A DNA stretch of 64,000 bases from contig NZ_AUDC01000011.1 of NCBI RefSeq assembly GCF_000425265.1, positions 248,001-312,000 on the forward strand, read 5' to 3'. The notes under the pieces are model-generated. The model was not told where the DNA came from and searched no databases. It saw nothing but the letters and a program-made list of their open reading frames with translations. The translations under genes were made by a program, and so were the position numbers. This DNA is from Maridesulfovibrio zosterae DSM 11974. GTDB taxonomy: Bacteria; Desulfobacterota; Desulfovibrionia; Desulfovibrionales; Desulfovibrionaceae. Position 1 is the stretch's first letter. Each line of letters begins with the position of its first letter. Of this stretch, positions 17,130 through 26,807 are shown piece after piece.

Positions 17130-17211
17130 TAAAATTCTCCTAATAATGTAATCTTCAGGCCGTTCATAATGAGTAAGACCCGATAAGGCTTTGGCACACA
17201 TGCGCCAGGTA

Positions 17212-17253
17212 TAAAAAAAAGGAGCAGTGTACAAGATGCACACAAAGCTCCTT
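17212..17253 (-). terminator. Terminator-like hairpin upstream of the RRM gene
   Basis: On the minus strand AAGGAGC pairs with GCTCCTT (17247-17253 with 17219-17225), with an inner GTGT/ACAC pairing, and a T8 run follows. It lies 83 bp before the RRM start and 136 bp after the helicase stop. It may end helicase transcription or act as a 5'-leader attenuator for the RRM gene. A TTGACA at 17333-17338 could start a transcript ahead of it. Confidence 0.75.
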
Positions 17254-17388
17254 GATAAACCTAATCTTAACCCAGCTCCTTCCCAGAGGCCGCTGGCGTA
17301 ATGAAAGATACATTCCATCATTACGGGATTATTGTCAATAGAAATATTATAAAAATAAAAATATTTCTTTGAATCTCTACTCTATTGG

Positions 17389-18687
17389 TTAAGCGGACTT
17401 TACGACACTCCGTCTTCTGGATGAAGGCTTGCTTGATCTGCTTTTCTTATTATCAGAGCCACGACCTTTCGGGCCGCCAAAAGAACGTCTCTGCCCACTG
17501 CGGGGAGTAGACGGCTTACGCGCCGGTATTCCTTTTTTGGGAGCAGGAGTTCTATTAGGCTGATTGTAATTAAAGTCATCAAGTTCACGGTGCTCAACAA
17601 CACTGCCAACTATTTTTTCAATTTCGCGCATAAGACGAATATCATCGCGGGTGACAAAACTGAAAGCACTTCCACTACGCCCAGCACGACCAGTACGGCC
17701 TATACGATGGGTATAAGTTTCAGCGGTATCAGGAACATCAAAATTAATGACATGAGTAATTCGATCACAGTCAATGCCTCTAGCAGCTATATCAGTTGCA
17801 ACCATTACTTTAAAAGATCCGTCACGAAAGCCGTCCAGAGCTCTCTGACGCTGATTCTGACTCATATTACCCTGTAAGAAAGTTGCTTTATGACCGCGAA
17901 AATCCAGCTTGCGGGCAAGATTTTTAGCTTTATGCTTAGTACGGGTAAAAATAAGCACACTGTCATAATCAGTCTTATCCAGAACCTTTTCCAGCAAATC
18001 ATTTTTCAGATGCTGTGCAACCGGATAAAAAACATGCTCAACACTTTTAGCAGGAGCAGTATTTGCAACTTGCACGGTGGTCGGATTGGATAAAATATTG
18101 TCTGCAAGTCTACGGATATCATCAGGCATAGTAGCAGAAAAAAGCAGATTCTGACGTCTTTTAGGCAAGCGAGACATAATTTTCCGGATATCAGGCAAAA
18201 AGCCCATATCCAACATACGGTCAGCTTCATCAAGAACCAGTGTATCAAGCTTATCAAACTTGATAACTCCTTGATTAAGCAAGTCAAGCAATCTGCCAGG
18301 GCAGGCAACAACTACAGATGAATGCTTTACAGCCCTGATCTGCGGAGTAGCACCTACGCCGCCAAAAACGGCAGCACAGCGAATCCCTGCTTCAACACCG
18401 AGAGACATAAAATTATCATGGATCTGTATAGCAAGTTCACGAGTTGGAGCAAGGACCAGAGTACGTACGGGACCCTGCCCTGAATATTTGCGCTCGAGCA
18501 TACGCTGCATGATTGGTAGAGCAAATGCAGCAGTCTTGCCAGTTCCTGTCTGTGCAAGGCCCATTACATCATGGCCTTTCAATACTTCCGGGATGGCCTG
18601 AACTTGAATTGGAGTGGGCGTAGTATAGCCGCACGATTTGATTCCGGCCATTATGCGCCGATCAAAAGAAAATGTGTTAAAACTCAC
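17389..18687 (-). CDS. DEAD-box RNA helicase with basic C-terminal tail
   Basis: ATP-dependent RNA unwinding or remodelling. I place the start at GTG 18685-18687 (AGGAAA upstream), giving 432 residues that begin (V)SFNTFSFDRRIM. Motifs: GYTTPTPIQ (Q-motif), AQTGTGKT (I), PTRELA (Ia), VLDEADRML (II), LLFSATMP (III), ARGIDCDRI (V) and HRIGRTGRAG (VI). The C-terminal 70 residues are rich in Arg, Lys, Ser and Gly, typical of RhlE-type tails that hold RNA. It is the second of two DEAD-box genes in the window; the other is deaD at 26808. Confidence 0.92.
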   Translation of the reverse strand: MSFNTFSFDRRIMAGIKSCGYTTPTPIQVQAIPEVLKGHDVMGLAQTGTGKTAAFALPIMQRMLERKYSGQGPVRTLVLAPTRELAIQIHDNFMSLGVEAGIRCAAVFGGVGATPQIRAVKHSSVVVACPGRLLDLLNQGVIKFDKLDTLVLDEADRMLDMGFLPDIRKIMSRLPKRRQNLLFSATMPDDIRRLADNILSNPTTVQVANTAPAKSVEHVFYPVAQHLKNDLLEKVLDKTDYDSVLIFTRTKHKAKNLARKLDFRGHKATFLQGNMSQNQRQRALDGFRDGSFKVMVATDIAARGIDCDRITHVINFDVPDTAETYTHRIGRTGRAGRSGSAFSFVTRDDIRLMREIEKIVGSVVEHRELDDFNYNQPNRTPAPKKGIPARKPSTPRSGQRRSFGGPKGRGSDNKKSRSSKPSSRRRSVVKSA

Positions 18688-18840
18688 AAGATTTCCTATA
18701 GTATAAAGGGACAATATCTGACGGATGCGCGTGACGGCTACCGTGCTTCTCCGAACAGGATTCGGTACTTAAATAAATCTCTGGAACGAAATGATATGTC
18801 CAATCAACTAAAATAGGATTCTCGTGCGTCCAGTCACGCT
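18688..18840 (-). promoter_or_regulatory. Structured 5' leader of the DEAD-box gene
   Basis: About 150 nt upstream of the GTG can fold. On the minus strand GCGTGAC and GTCACGC (18833-18839 with 18729-18735) form a perfect 7-bp helix closing about 90 nt. Smaller hairpins lie inside (CCGAA/TTCGG near 18752-18766; ACGG/CCGT near 18736-18746). Long leaders are common on cold-inducible helicase mRNAs, but the function here is inferred. Between 18932 and 19098 I see nothing further. Confidence 0.45.
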
Positions 18841-18891
18841 GAGGTGGGGGTTAATTACTCATTAAATAATAAAAGTAAAGCAATAAATACA

Positions 18892-18931
18892 AAAAAAGGT
18901 CTATTTTGCTTTAACAAAATAGACCTTTTTT
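18892..18931 (-). terminator. Perfect 17-bp terminator downstream of ahcY
   Basis: A perfect inverted repeat (18892-18908 with 18915-18931) with A-run and T-run on its two arms around a 6-nt loop. It would work in both directions and ends the sahR-ahcY transcript before the helicase leader. Confidence 0.9.
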
Positions 18932-19098
18932 AACACTTCATAATCAAATCAGGCAGCCATATACACTAAAACATCATATTTCTAGATAGCTTAAGATCTA
19001 TGACAAAGAAGAAGTTTAAATCAAAATGTATTTATCATACTTACCAATTCAAACTTGCATCACATACTTGATGTATATGCGTCATACGTCCAGCAAGA

Positions 19099-20517
<1,419 letters not shown>

Positions 20518-20547
20518 TTAATCCTCCATTTTATGGACATCTGCCCA

Positions 20548-21459
20548 CTATTTTTTTTCTGATATACATACAAGGACAGTCAGTCCTTCATTAACAGGAA
20601 AACTACGTATTTCGACGGCGCCGAGTCCGGCATCATCAATCCACCCGCGAAGCTCTTCTTCGGTAAAGCCAAGACGGCGGTCACCGTATTCAGTACGCAT
20701 TTTTTCATTTGAATGCATGAGAAAGTCGGCAATAACGAGCTTCCCACCACTAGAAAGAGTCCTTGCAGCTTCTGCCACGGCCTTTTCAGGGCTTGGCAGA
20801 TGATGCAGAACCATTGAAATTACAGCAAAGTCTGCTTCCCAATCCCGCAAAGGCAAATGAGTAAGCTCACCTATACGCAAGCTCACATCAGGATTACTAC
20901 CGATGCGGCTTCCGGCAAGCTCCAGCATTTTGGGGGAACTGTCCACGCCGATCACGGATTTACATTTGCCAAGCATTTCGCCGATCAGAGAACCATTTCC
21001 ACACCCTAGGTCAACACCGATACTGCACTTACCCACCGGATCGAGAAGAACTTCATTAAGATTAAAATTACCGAAAACATCACTTTGCAAACGTTCCCAG
21101 TCTTCAGCAATTTCATCAAAAAACTTACGAGTCTCAATATTTCGTTCGGCCAGTACTTCGGCGACTCTGCGCTTATCAGCATTAATCTCAGGTTCACTTT
21201 CTATGAGCCAGCTTATTGCTTCTGCAAAACGATTTCCGCTGCCAGAAACGGCTAAACGGTAAAAGTTCCAAAGTCCTTCACGACGAGATTCAAGCAATCC
21301 GCTTTCATGCAAAATTTTTAAATGTCGGGAAACTCGCGGCTGGGACATCCCCAAAACCTGCACAACTTCGCCAACATTAAGTTCGTTGTCACGGAGCATG
21401 GCAAGCAGCCTGATCCGAATCTCATCTGACAACGCCTTACTGAACTTTAAAATTTCCAT
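20548..21459 (-). CDS. sahR: ArsR-type regulator fused to a SAM/SAH-binding methyltransferase domain (SahR-like)
   Basis: Residues 1-80 form an ArsR winged helix (LSDEIRIRLLAMLRDNELNVGEVVQVLGMSQPRVSRHLKIL has the helix-turn-helix). Residues about 115-300 are a class I methyltransferase fold with GVDLGCGNG (motif I) and VISMVLHHLPSPEKA. SahR proteins of Desulfovibrio and relatives have this architecture and repress methyl-cycle genes; S-adenosylhomocysteine relieves repression. Position directly upstream of ahcY supports that role. A short palindrome TTATATAA at 21493-21500, just upstream of the start, could belong to its operator, but I cannot confirm the motif. Confidence 0.8.
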   Translation of the reverse strand: MEILKFSKALSDEIRIRLLAMLRDNELNVGEVVQVLGMSQPRVSRHLKILHESGLLESRREGLWNFYRLAVSGSGNRFAEAISWLIESEPEINADKRRVAEVLAERNIETRKFFDEIAEDWERLQSDVFGNFNLNEVLLDPVGKCSIGVDLGCGNGSLIGEMLGKCKSVIGVDSSPKMLELAGSRIGSNPDVSLRIGELTHLPLRDWEADFAVISMVLHHLPSPEKAVAEAARTLSSGGKLVIADFLMHSNEKMRTEYGDRRLGFTEEELRGWIDDAGLGAVEIRSFPVNEGLTVLVCISEKK

Positions 21460-21680
21460 CTAAAACCTCACCGACAAAACATAACGACATCTTTATATAA
21501 CAATAAAAAAGACCTACCCACCATCCGTAAAACCGTCAAGCACTAACTATATTTTTGCTTACACATAGAAGTGAGATATAATACACAAGAATAGAAAAAT
21601 TGATGTCGAAAAACTTTGCCAACCTGAAATTTAATGTATAGATTGTTTCGATCAAGATTGCGACAACTACATAATATTAT

Positions 21681-22184
21681 ATGGCAAGAAAACAAAAATA
21701 TAATGGCCCTAAAAAAAGGGTCTTCCATCCCAGACAGAGAAAAGTACGCTCACTGAACGAAGCAATGGGCCAGTTTGTATCGGTTATGGATGGAGAGTAT
21801 AAACTAATGATTCCAAGACTTTGGAAAGCATGGCCAGACCTTATGGGAGAACTTGCAGAGTTTGCAAAACCCCTTGGTCACCGTAAGACTACTCTCATTC
21901 TTGCTGCCGAAGATTCAGTGGCTGCTCAGGAGCTTTCATACTTTGCTCCAGAGATACTTGAAAGAATAAATTCCTTTTTTGGTAAAGAAGTCTTTGACAA
22001 GGTGCTATTTGAGCTGTTAAACGGCAGGGTTCCTTTGGACGGGTACGAATTAAACCGTACTGAGTTCAAAAGAGCCAAGATCAAAAAGCCCGGAAAACTG
22101 GGCGGGTTGAAAGACAAATTTGATCCAGAATCGGCGGTCGGCAGATGTTATCTGAAGTACGTCCGTCTGTTTGAAAAATCATAA
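21681..22184 (+). CDS. DUF721 / DciA-like protein
   Basis: The 167-residue protein has a central region (about 45-125) that fits DUF721: PRLWKAWPDLMGELAEFAKPLGHRKTTLIL, a run of strand and helix, then VAAQELSYFAPEILERINSFFG. DUF721 includes DciA, the replicative-helicase loader partner found in bacteria without DnaC. The ends are basic. No good RBS is seen before ATG 21681. A 34-bp gap with a good RBS leads into the next gene. Family assignment is probable; a role in replication is inference from the family. Confidence 0.65.
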   Translation: MARKQKYNGPKKRVFHPRQRKVRSLNEAMGQFVSVMDGEYKLMIPRLWKAWPDLMGELAEFAKPLGHRKTTLILAAEDSVAAQELSYFAPEILERINSFFGKEVFDKVLFELLNGRVPLDGYELNRTEFKRAKIKKPGKLGGLKDKFDPESAVGRCYLKYVRLFEKS

Positions 22185-22217
22185 AATTTCAAGGCCAAAC
22201 GGCCCCAGGAGGATAAC

Positions 22218-22565
22218 ATGAGCGAAGAAAAAATTACACTTGAAGGTCTGCAACTGAAGAAGCCTCTCGACAAACTGACTGTCAAAGAGCTCCGCGATCT
22301 GTGCATCAACAAAATGCCCCTGATTTCAGGTGTATCCGGCATGGATAAAGAGACAATCATCTCCAACATCAAGGAATTCCTTGGAATTGAAGAAGAAGAA
22401 GGTGCAGTATCTCCTTACAAAGATCAGATTCTGACCATCAAAAAAAGCATCAAAGACATGCGTGTTGAAAAAGCAGCAATCGAGTCCCGCAAGGATCGCT
22501 CCATCATGCGCCGTAAAATCAACAAGCTGAAAAAACGCTCTCGTGCAATGGCAAAAGCTCTGTAA
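22218..22565 (+). CDS. Conserved small basic protein with predicted coiled coil
   Basis: A 115-residue protein with a strong RBS (AGGAGG, six bases before the ATG). The N-terminal half (LKKPLDKLTVKELRDLCIN, then MDKETIISNIKEFLGI) resembles the SAP-like/Rho-N helix-extended-loop-helix fold that binds nucleic acid. The C-terminal half is a charged helix ending in KLKKRSRAMAKAL. I do not recognise a named family beyond this. It follows the DUF721 gene by 33 bp and is likely cotranscribed. Confidence 0.6.
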   Translation: MSEEKITLEGLQLKKPLDKLTVKELRDLCINKMPLISGVSGMDKETIISNIKEFLGIEEEEGAVSPYKDQILTIKKSIKDMRVEKAAIESRKDRSIMRRKINKLKKRSRAMAKAL

Positions 22566-22640
22566 TAACTTTATTTTTAAAATACTTAAAAATAGTTGTT
22601 GACAGAATGAGTCATTCCAAATAAACACTCTCTTCGTTGC

Positions 22641-22715
22641 TGGGACATCGTTCAATTGGCAGGACGACGGGTTCTGGTTCCGTTAATCAAGGTTCGAGTC
22701 CTTGTGTCCCAGCCA
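22641..22715 (+). tRNA. tRNA-Gln (CTG)
   Basis: A 75-nt cloverleaf including encoded CCA. The acceptor stem is TGGGACA/TGTCCCA, the anticodon loop is TTCTGGT (anticodon CTG) and the T-loop is GGTTCGAGTCC. A TTGACA/TAAACA promoter with 17-bp spacing lies just upstream (22599-22627). It is first of a Gln-Glu-Glu array. Confidence 0.95.
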
Positions 22716-22734
22716 ACAACAATATTTGAGAAGT

Positions 22735-22812
22735 GTCCCCATCGTCTAGCCTGGCCTAGGACACCTGCCTTTCACGCAGGCGACAGGGGTTCAAATCCCC
22801 TTGGGGACGCCA
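22735..22812 (+). tRNA. tRNA-Glu (TTC), copy 1
   Basis: A 78-nt cloverleaf with encoded CCA. The acceptor stem is GTCCCCA/TGGGGAC, the anticodon stem-loop CCTGC-CTTTCAC-GCAGG gives anticodon TTC, and the T-loop is TTCAAAT. The D-arm is GTCTAGCCTGGCCTAGGAC. Confidence 0.95.
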
Positions 22813-22813
22813 C

Positions 22814-23000
22814 CAGCAAAATTAAGATTTAAAGTAACCAGCTTAAATCTTCTAATAACCGGCTTAGCCAACAGTGATTCAGGCCACTGAAGCAGGTTTC
22901 ATATTAAAGATATTTTGATGCGTCCCCATCGTCTAGCCTGGCCCAGGACACCTGCCTTTCACGCAGGCGACAGGGGTTCAAATCCCCTTGGGGACGCCAC
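22814..23000 (+). repeat. 187-bp direct repeat, copy A
   Basis: Identical by direct reading to 40117-40303. It covers the spacer between the two Glu tRNAs and the whole second tRNA-Glu. The copies are 17,303 bp apart in the same orientation. Confidence 0.93.
22922..22999 (+). tRNA. tRNA-Glu (TTC), copy 2
   Basis: Same structure as the preceding tRNA-Glu with one D-loop change (GGCCCAGG instead of GGCCTAGG). It includes CCA and is identical to the tRNA at 40225-40302. Confidence 0.95.
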
Positions 23001-23008
23001 GAAATTTC

Positions 23009-23044
23009 AAAGCCCGATTCGTAAGAATCGGGCTTTTTCGTTTT
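23009..23044 (+). terminator. Terminator of the first tRNA array
   Basis: A 12-bp perfect stem (AAAGCCCGATTC 23009-23020 with 23025-23036), GTAA loop and T-rich tail TTTTTCGTTTT. Confidence 0.9.
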
Positions 23045-23102
23045 AGATGTAGCAATATAAATTTTAATATAGCAAAAAGACTGCAACTGCTTAACAATAG
23101 CT

Positions 23103-24944
23103 CTACCCCATCCCTTCAAAACAAAATCCCAGCATAGTAAGTGCAAATAACTGACGTGAACAATCTCTGTTTCCGCTTTGGTGCAGCTGCCATATCTGCT
23201 CTACCCCTTGACGGTTGAGAACTGACAGATACTTTGCATTTCGATCCAGCAATACAGAATGCAAATAATCCTTCCAATCAGTTCTTGCCAACGAACCGAA
23301 TGGAATCTGAAATCCTTTTTTCGGCCTGTTCACTATAGATGAAGGTAAATACCGCAGGGCCATTTCCTTATGCACAATTTTTCGATGCCCAAGCTTTACA
23401 CGATAATGCAGCGGCAGAGAATTAACAAACTTCATAAGCTGTAAATCCAACATAGGCACCCTTGCTTCAAGACTGACGGCCATGGTTATTTTATCTCCGT
23501 AAAGAAGCAGGTCGTCAGGAAGATTCATACGTGTATCAACCCGCATCATTCTTTCGGCTGAACTGATATTAAGTCCCTTCATAAAATCAAGCCAATATTG
23601 TATCCCTGACACAGCCAATCCCGAATCACTTTTCCCGACCAAGTTCATCCTTTCACTGGCAGTGAATAATGCTCTGGCCTCGCAAAAACGCCCGGCTTCA
23701 TCAGCTATGCCCAGCATATTAGCACCACGATAAATAGAATCAGATAGCTTAGGAATATAATGTGCCAGCTTTGCTAACTTTCCGAGTTGGCCGGCAAATG
23801 GGATCTTATTACGCAGCAGCTCCGACTGATACAATAAATAGCCACCCCAAGGTTCATCGCTTCCCTGTCCGGTTAGAACAACGGTCACATCACGCCTTGC
23901 AAGTGCCGATAAATGCCACATTGCAAGCATAGATGTAGTGCCTAAAGGTTCTTCAACGCTACGAGCCACGGACTTCATGCAGTTCATAAGATTATTAGCA
24001 CCCACACGAATATATTTATGATCAAGTCCTAACACTCTGGCAGTTTCAGCGGCATCATCTATCTCACACTCGGATACATTATTTTCAAAACCGACAGTAA
24101 ACCCCTTAATACCGGGTTTATGCTGTACCGCCATTGCAGCAACCAGTGCAGAATCGATACCTCCAGATAATAATACACCTACCGGAACATCAGACAAAAG
24201 CTGACTTTTAACTGATCTTTCAAGGGTTTCTCTATATGCATCACAAGCATCACTCAGTGTTCCTTGAAAAAGTTCCTGCTGCTGCCGCAGATAACAGGAA
24301 ATATCAGTTTTACAACTGCTGACATCATGAATCAGCACATGTCCGGGCTGCAATCTCATGATATTTTTATAAATAGTATTGGGCGACGGAACAAAACGCA
24401 GGGTCAAAAATGTTTGCAGTCCCTGCATATCAGGTTCAATTTTAAGTCCTGAAACGGCTGCCAGAGCTTTGATCTCTGAAGAAAAAGCTAAACCACCCTG
24501 CTCATGATAATAAACGGGTTTAACGCCATAAGGATCACGTACCAGATAGAGCTTACCTTCAACTTTATCTAATGCGGCAAAGGCAAACATGCCATCCAGT
24601 TGATCAAGAGTCTTCTGAACGCCAAAGCAGGCCAGACTTTCCACCAATGTTTCAGTATCAGAAGAACCTCTAAAATCGCCAGATAACTTTTTACGGAGGT
24701 CAAGATGATTGTATATTTCGCCGTTAAAGGTAAGCAACCAGCGACCATCACGACTGTACATGGGCTGAGCTCCGGCTGGAGATAAATCAAGAATTGAAAG
24801 ACGGGTATGCCCGAGTTCAATAACTTTACCGTCAACCGAAACCGTTTCCAGTCCGTGCCCGTCCGGTCCTCGATGAGAAAGCAGATCTAAAGCAGAAGTT
24901 TCACGTACTGAACTTTTGCCAATTAAACCGATAATTCCGCACAT
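23103..24944 (-). CDS. asnB: Asparagine synthase (glutamine-hydrolysing), AsnB type
   Basis: The 613-residue protein has an N-terminal Ntn glutaminase with catalytic Cys2 (MCGIIGLIG), LSHRGPDGHG and FNGEIYN. Residues about 220-600 are the ATP-pyrophosphatase synthetase domain with SGGIDSALVAAM. This class makes asparagine or, in polysaccharide and natural-product loci, amidates other carboxylates. It starts 4 bp after the toroid protein gene, so the two are cotranscribed. That partner and the absence of other amino-acid genes suggest a specialised role rather than housekeeping, but ordinary Asn synthesis is equally possible. Confidence 0.9.
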   Translation of the reverse strand: MCGIIGLIGKSSVRETSALDLLSHRGPDGHGLETVSVDGKVIELGHTRLSILDLSPAGAQPMYSRDGRWLLTFNGEIYNHLDLRKKLSGDFRGSSDTETLVESLACFGVQKTLDQLDGMFAFAALDKVEGKLYLVRDPYGVKPVYYHEQGGLAFSSEIKALAAVSGLKIEPDMQGLQTFLTLRFVPSPNTIYKNIMRLQPGHVLIHDVSSCKTDISCYLRQQQELFQGTLSDACDAYRETLERSVKSQLLSDVPVGVLLSGGIDSALVAAMAVQHKPGIKGFTVGFENNVSECEIDDAAETARVLGLDHKYIRVGANNLMNCMKSVARSVEEPLGTTSMLAMWHLSALARRDVTVVLTGQGSDEPWGGYLLYQSELLRNKIPFAGQLGKLAKLAHYIPKLSDSIYRGANMLGIADEAGRFCEARALFTASERMNLVGKSDSGLAVSGIQYWLDFMKGLNISSAERMMRVDTRMNLPDDLLLYGDKITMAVSLEARVPMLDLQLMKFVNSLPLHYRVKLGHRKIVHKEMALRYLPSSIVNRPKKGFQIPFGSLARTDWKDYLHSVLLDRNAKYLSVLNRQGVEQIWQLHQSGNRDCSRQLFALTMLGFCFEGMG

Positions 24945-24948
24945 GTTC

Positions 24949-26088
24949 TTACCTTACGTCCTTGCATAAATTATCAAGCCGTTTGCTCTGATACTGAAAA
25001 GGCATAATTCCCCAGCGTAGAAAATTCTTCCCCCAGCGGCGTCCCAGCGGATCAATACGACACCACCAGTTTTTCCCATCTGAAAATTTACAGCTGACGC
25101 TTTCTCTAAAAAGAACCGCCTCTTTTACACGCCCTTGATCAACCAGAATTCCTAAATACTCAGCCTGATCATAAATATCCCAGCGATAAAGGTCACGACG
25201 GACCTTATTCACAAAACGGCGACAAAGAAGTTTATCTTTATCTAGAAAATAATCATCAAGAAAATTAATTGCCCTCTCCAGACTGTCACCCAAAACAGTT
25301 TTCATTGAAGGGACAAGTTCAGCTGCCTTGGAAAGATTTTTGATAATAAAACAGGAATGAAAACAATCTAAAAAATTACCGGATTTGCTGTCGGCATAAT
25401 AAAGCCAGCTTCCATCATCACGTTGCTGAGAAAGTACCCACGCTGCGAGCTGCCGGCAACGGTCTTCAGCTCGTGAAGCATGATCAGGATCGCCATAAGC
25501 ATAGTGCATGGCATAGGCATACGCAGCATAAGTCTGAGCATTATTCACGATCCGTACTTCTTCTTCTGACGAATATGACAAAGCAAGCCGCTGGCCATCT
25601 GAAAACATTACCCTCAGAGACTCCATAAAAGACCAAGTCTTCAAGAACATACCCTCAGCCTTTTCCGACACAGTATCATCACAGGTAAGCTGTAGCAAAG
25701 CTTCCATTACATAAGGGGTATGAGTGATATACGGAATTTTATCACTGTACACAGCATGCTTGGAATACCAGCGAAACGGCAATCCCCATGCGCAGCCTCT
25801 CTCAAGAACATTCATCTGCTCAAACAGATGCAAGACATCTTCACATTCATTGCTTGTGAACTGTCCATTCTTAGATAAACAATGCAGCGCAAGAACATGT
25901 GGCGAAATAGTTCTGGGACAACCGAGCGCTTTGCGAGTCAACACTGGAAACAAAAAATCAGCAAGATAGCACATCACCAGCAAAGGTCGGCTGGTTAGTT
26001 TTCCATTATTATAGTCCATTTTGAGCTTACCAAAAAGCGGCATGGCCCATACATCATAAGGATCATAGGTGGTCAAATTTTCAAACAT
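24949..26088 (-). CDS. Alpha/alpha-toroid protein (prenyltransferase/terpene-cyclase-like fold), function unknown
   Basis: I start at ATG 26086-26088 (MFENLTTYDPYDVW), giving 379 residues; a longer frame to 26214 has an atypical hydrophobic N-terminus. The sequence is helical throughout with repeats of the six-hairpin toroid type. One clear QW-like motif is QQRDDGSWLYY (within about residues 230-245), and similar inner-helix segments such as NFLDCFHSCFIIKNL follow. No DxDD or DxxTA motif of true cyclases is seen, so a cyclase reaction is doubtful. Close coupling to asnB suggests they act on one product, perhaps a surface glycan. Confidence 0.55.
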   Translation of the reverse strand: MFENLTTYDPYDVWAMPLFGKLKMDYNNGKLTSRPLLVMCYLADFLFPVLTRKALGCPRTISPHVLALHCLSKNGQFTSNECEDVLHLFEQMNVLERGCAWGLPFRWYSKHAVYSDKIPYITHTPYVMEALLQLTCDDTVSEKAEGMFLKTWSFMESLRVMFSDGQRLALSYSSEEEVRIVNNAQTYAAYAYAMHYAYGDPDHASRAEDRCRQLAAWVLSQQRDDGSWLYYADSKSGNFLDCFHSCFIIKNLSKAAELVPSMKTVLGDSLERAINFLDDYFLDKDKLLCRRFVNKVRRDLYRWDIYDQAEYLGILVDQGRVKEAVLFRESVSCKFSDGKNWWCRIDPLGRRWGKNFLRWGIMPFQYQSKRLDNLCKDVR

Positions 26089-26282
26089 GAAAATCCCGGT
26101 TAGCAAAAAATTATTATAAGCATTAAACTGATTATTCACTTTACTTTGTAATGGCTTAGAATGCCAGAACCTTAAGCAGCATATAGCAGAAACTGGAAAA
26201 CCAGCATGAATCAAAAGAAAGGCCTTGACCCAATCATATTTCGATGCTTAAGAGTCGTGTCGTCCGTCCATATCCGGTTGTT

Positions 26283-26660
26283 TTGAGCCCAAAGTGGTTC
26301 AAGTTTTTATTACAAGGGCAGTGTACTTGCTTCGTACTCCGTCCTTATGTGACGATTCTCTGAAACCTAATTATTAGATTGGGACCAGTTATGCAGGCAG
26401 TTCGCCTTGCTGTTTCAGAGAAAGTACGATCTGCCCTTGATGAGTTTTACCCCTCCTTAAGTAGATCGAGATAACCGGACGGTCCCTCCAAAATACCGGA
26501 CATTTATTACGGTACGAAAAGTCCTCCCTTTTTTTCATGGGGTGGTCTTTTACTTTGTTATCACCCCTAGTTCCGCCGAACCGGAGACGATCATATTTTA
26601 GATGATCGGTGCTTTGCTATTGCTGTTTTTTAAGCAGCAATTGCGGATATACGGCCTATA
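26283..26660 (+). ncRNA. Structured leader RNA upstream of deaD
   Basis: The 719-bp gap before deaD holds a chain of strong pairings. TTGAGCC/GGTTCAA (26283-26289, 26296-26302) is followed by T5. CAAGGGCAG/CTGCCCTTG (26313-26321, 26431-26439) encloses GTAC/GTAC. TTCTCTGAAAC/GTTTCAGAGAA (26356-26366, 26412-26422) encloses GCAGGC/GCCTTGC (26393-26410). Further on are GGGGTG/CACCCC (near 26538-26566), CGATCAT/ATGATCG (near 26593-26615) and ATTGCTG/CAGCAAT (near 26619-26642). Wobble pairs in the first hairpin favour the plus strand. I match it to no known RNA family; E. coli deaD also has a long leader. Confidence 0.6.
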
Positions 26661-26807
26661 AAAATTAATAAATCCGGATTAGCTGAAACGGGACTTAAAC
26701 ACGTGACCCCTGATGAGTACAGGTGTCCGGTGTATTGTTTTTTGCCCTTTCATATAAAACTTTTTTTTAAACACCTCTTATAAACAAATATAGAGAATAG
26801 AGATATC

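Noticed and set aside
16866-17321. Longer 151-residue reading of the RRM gene
   Set aside because: The added N-terminus is translated from the terminator hairpin region; the ATG at 17127 has a proper RBS and matches single-RRM proteins.
26313-26439. MITE-like element
   Set aside because: The end repeats are only 9 bp and no target-site duplication is seen.
26283-26443. 6S RNA, RNase P RNA, SRP RNA or retron ncRNA upstream of deaD
   Set aside because: The size and conserved sequences of 6S, RNase P and SRP RNAs are absent, and no reverse transcriptase gene is nearby.
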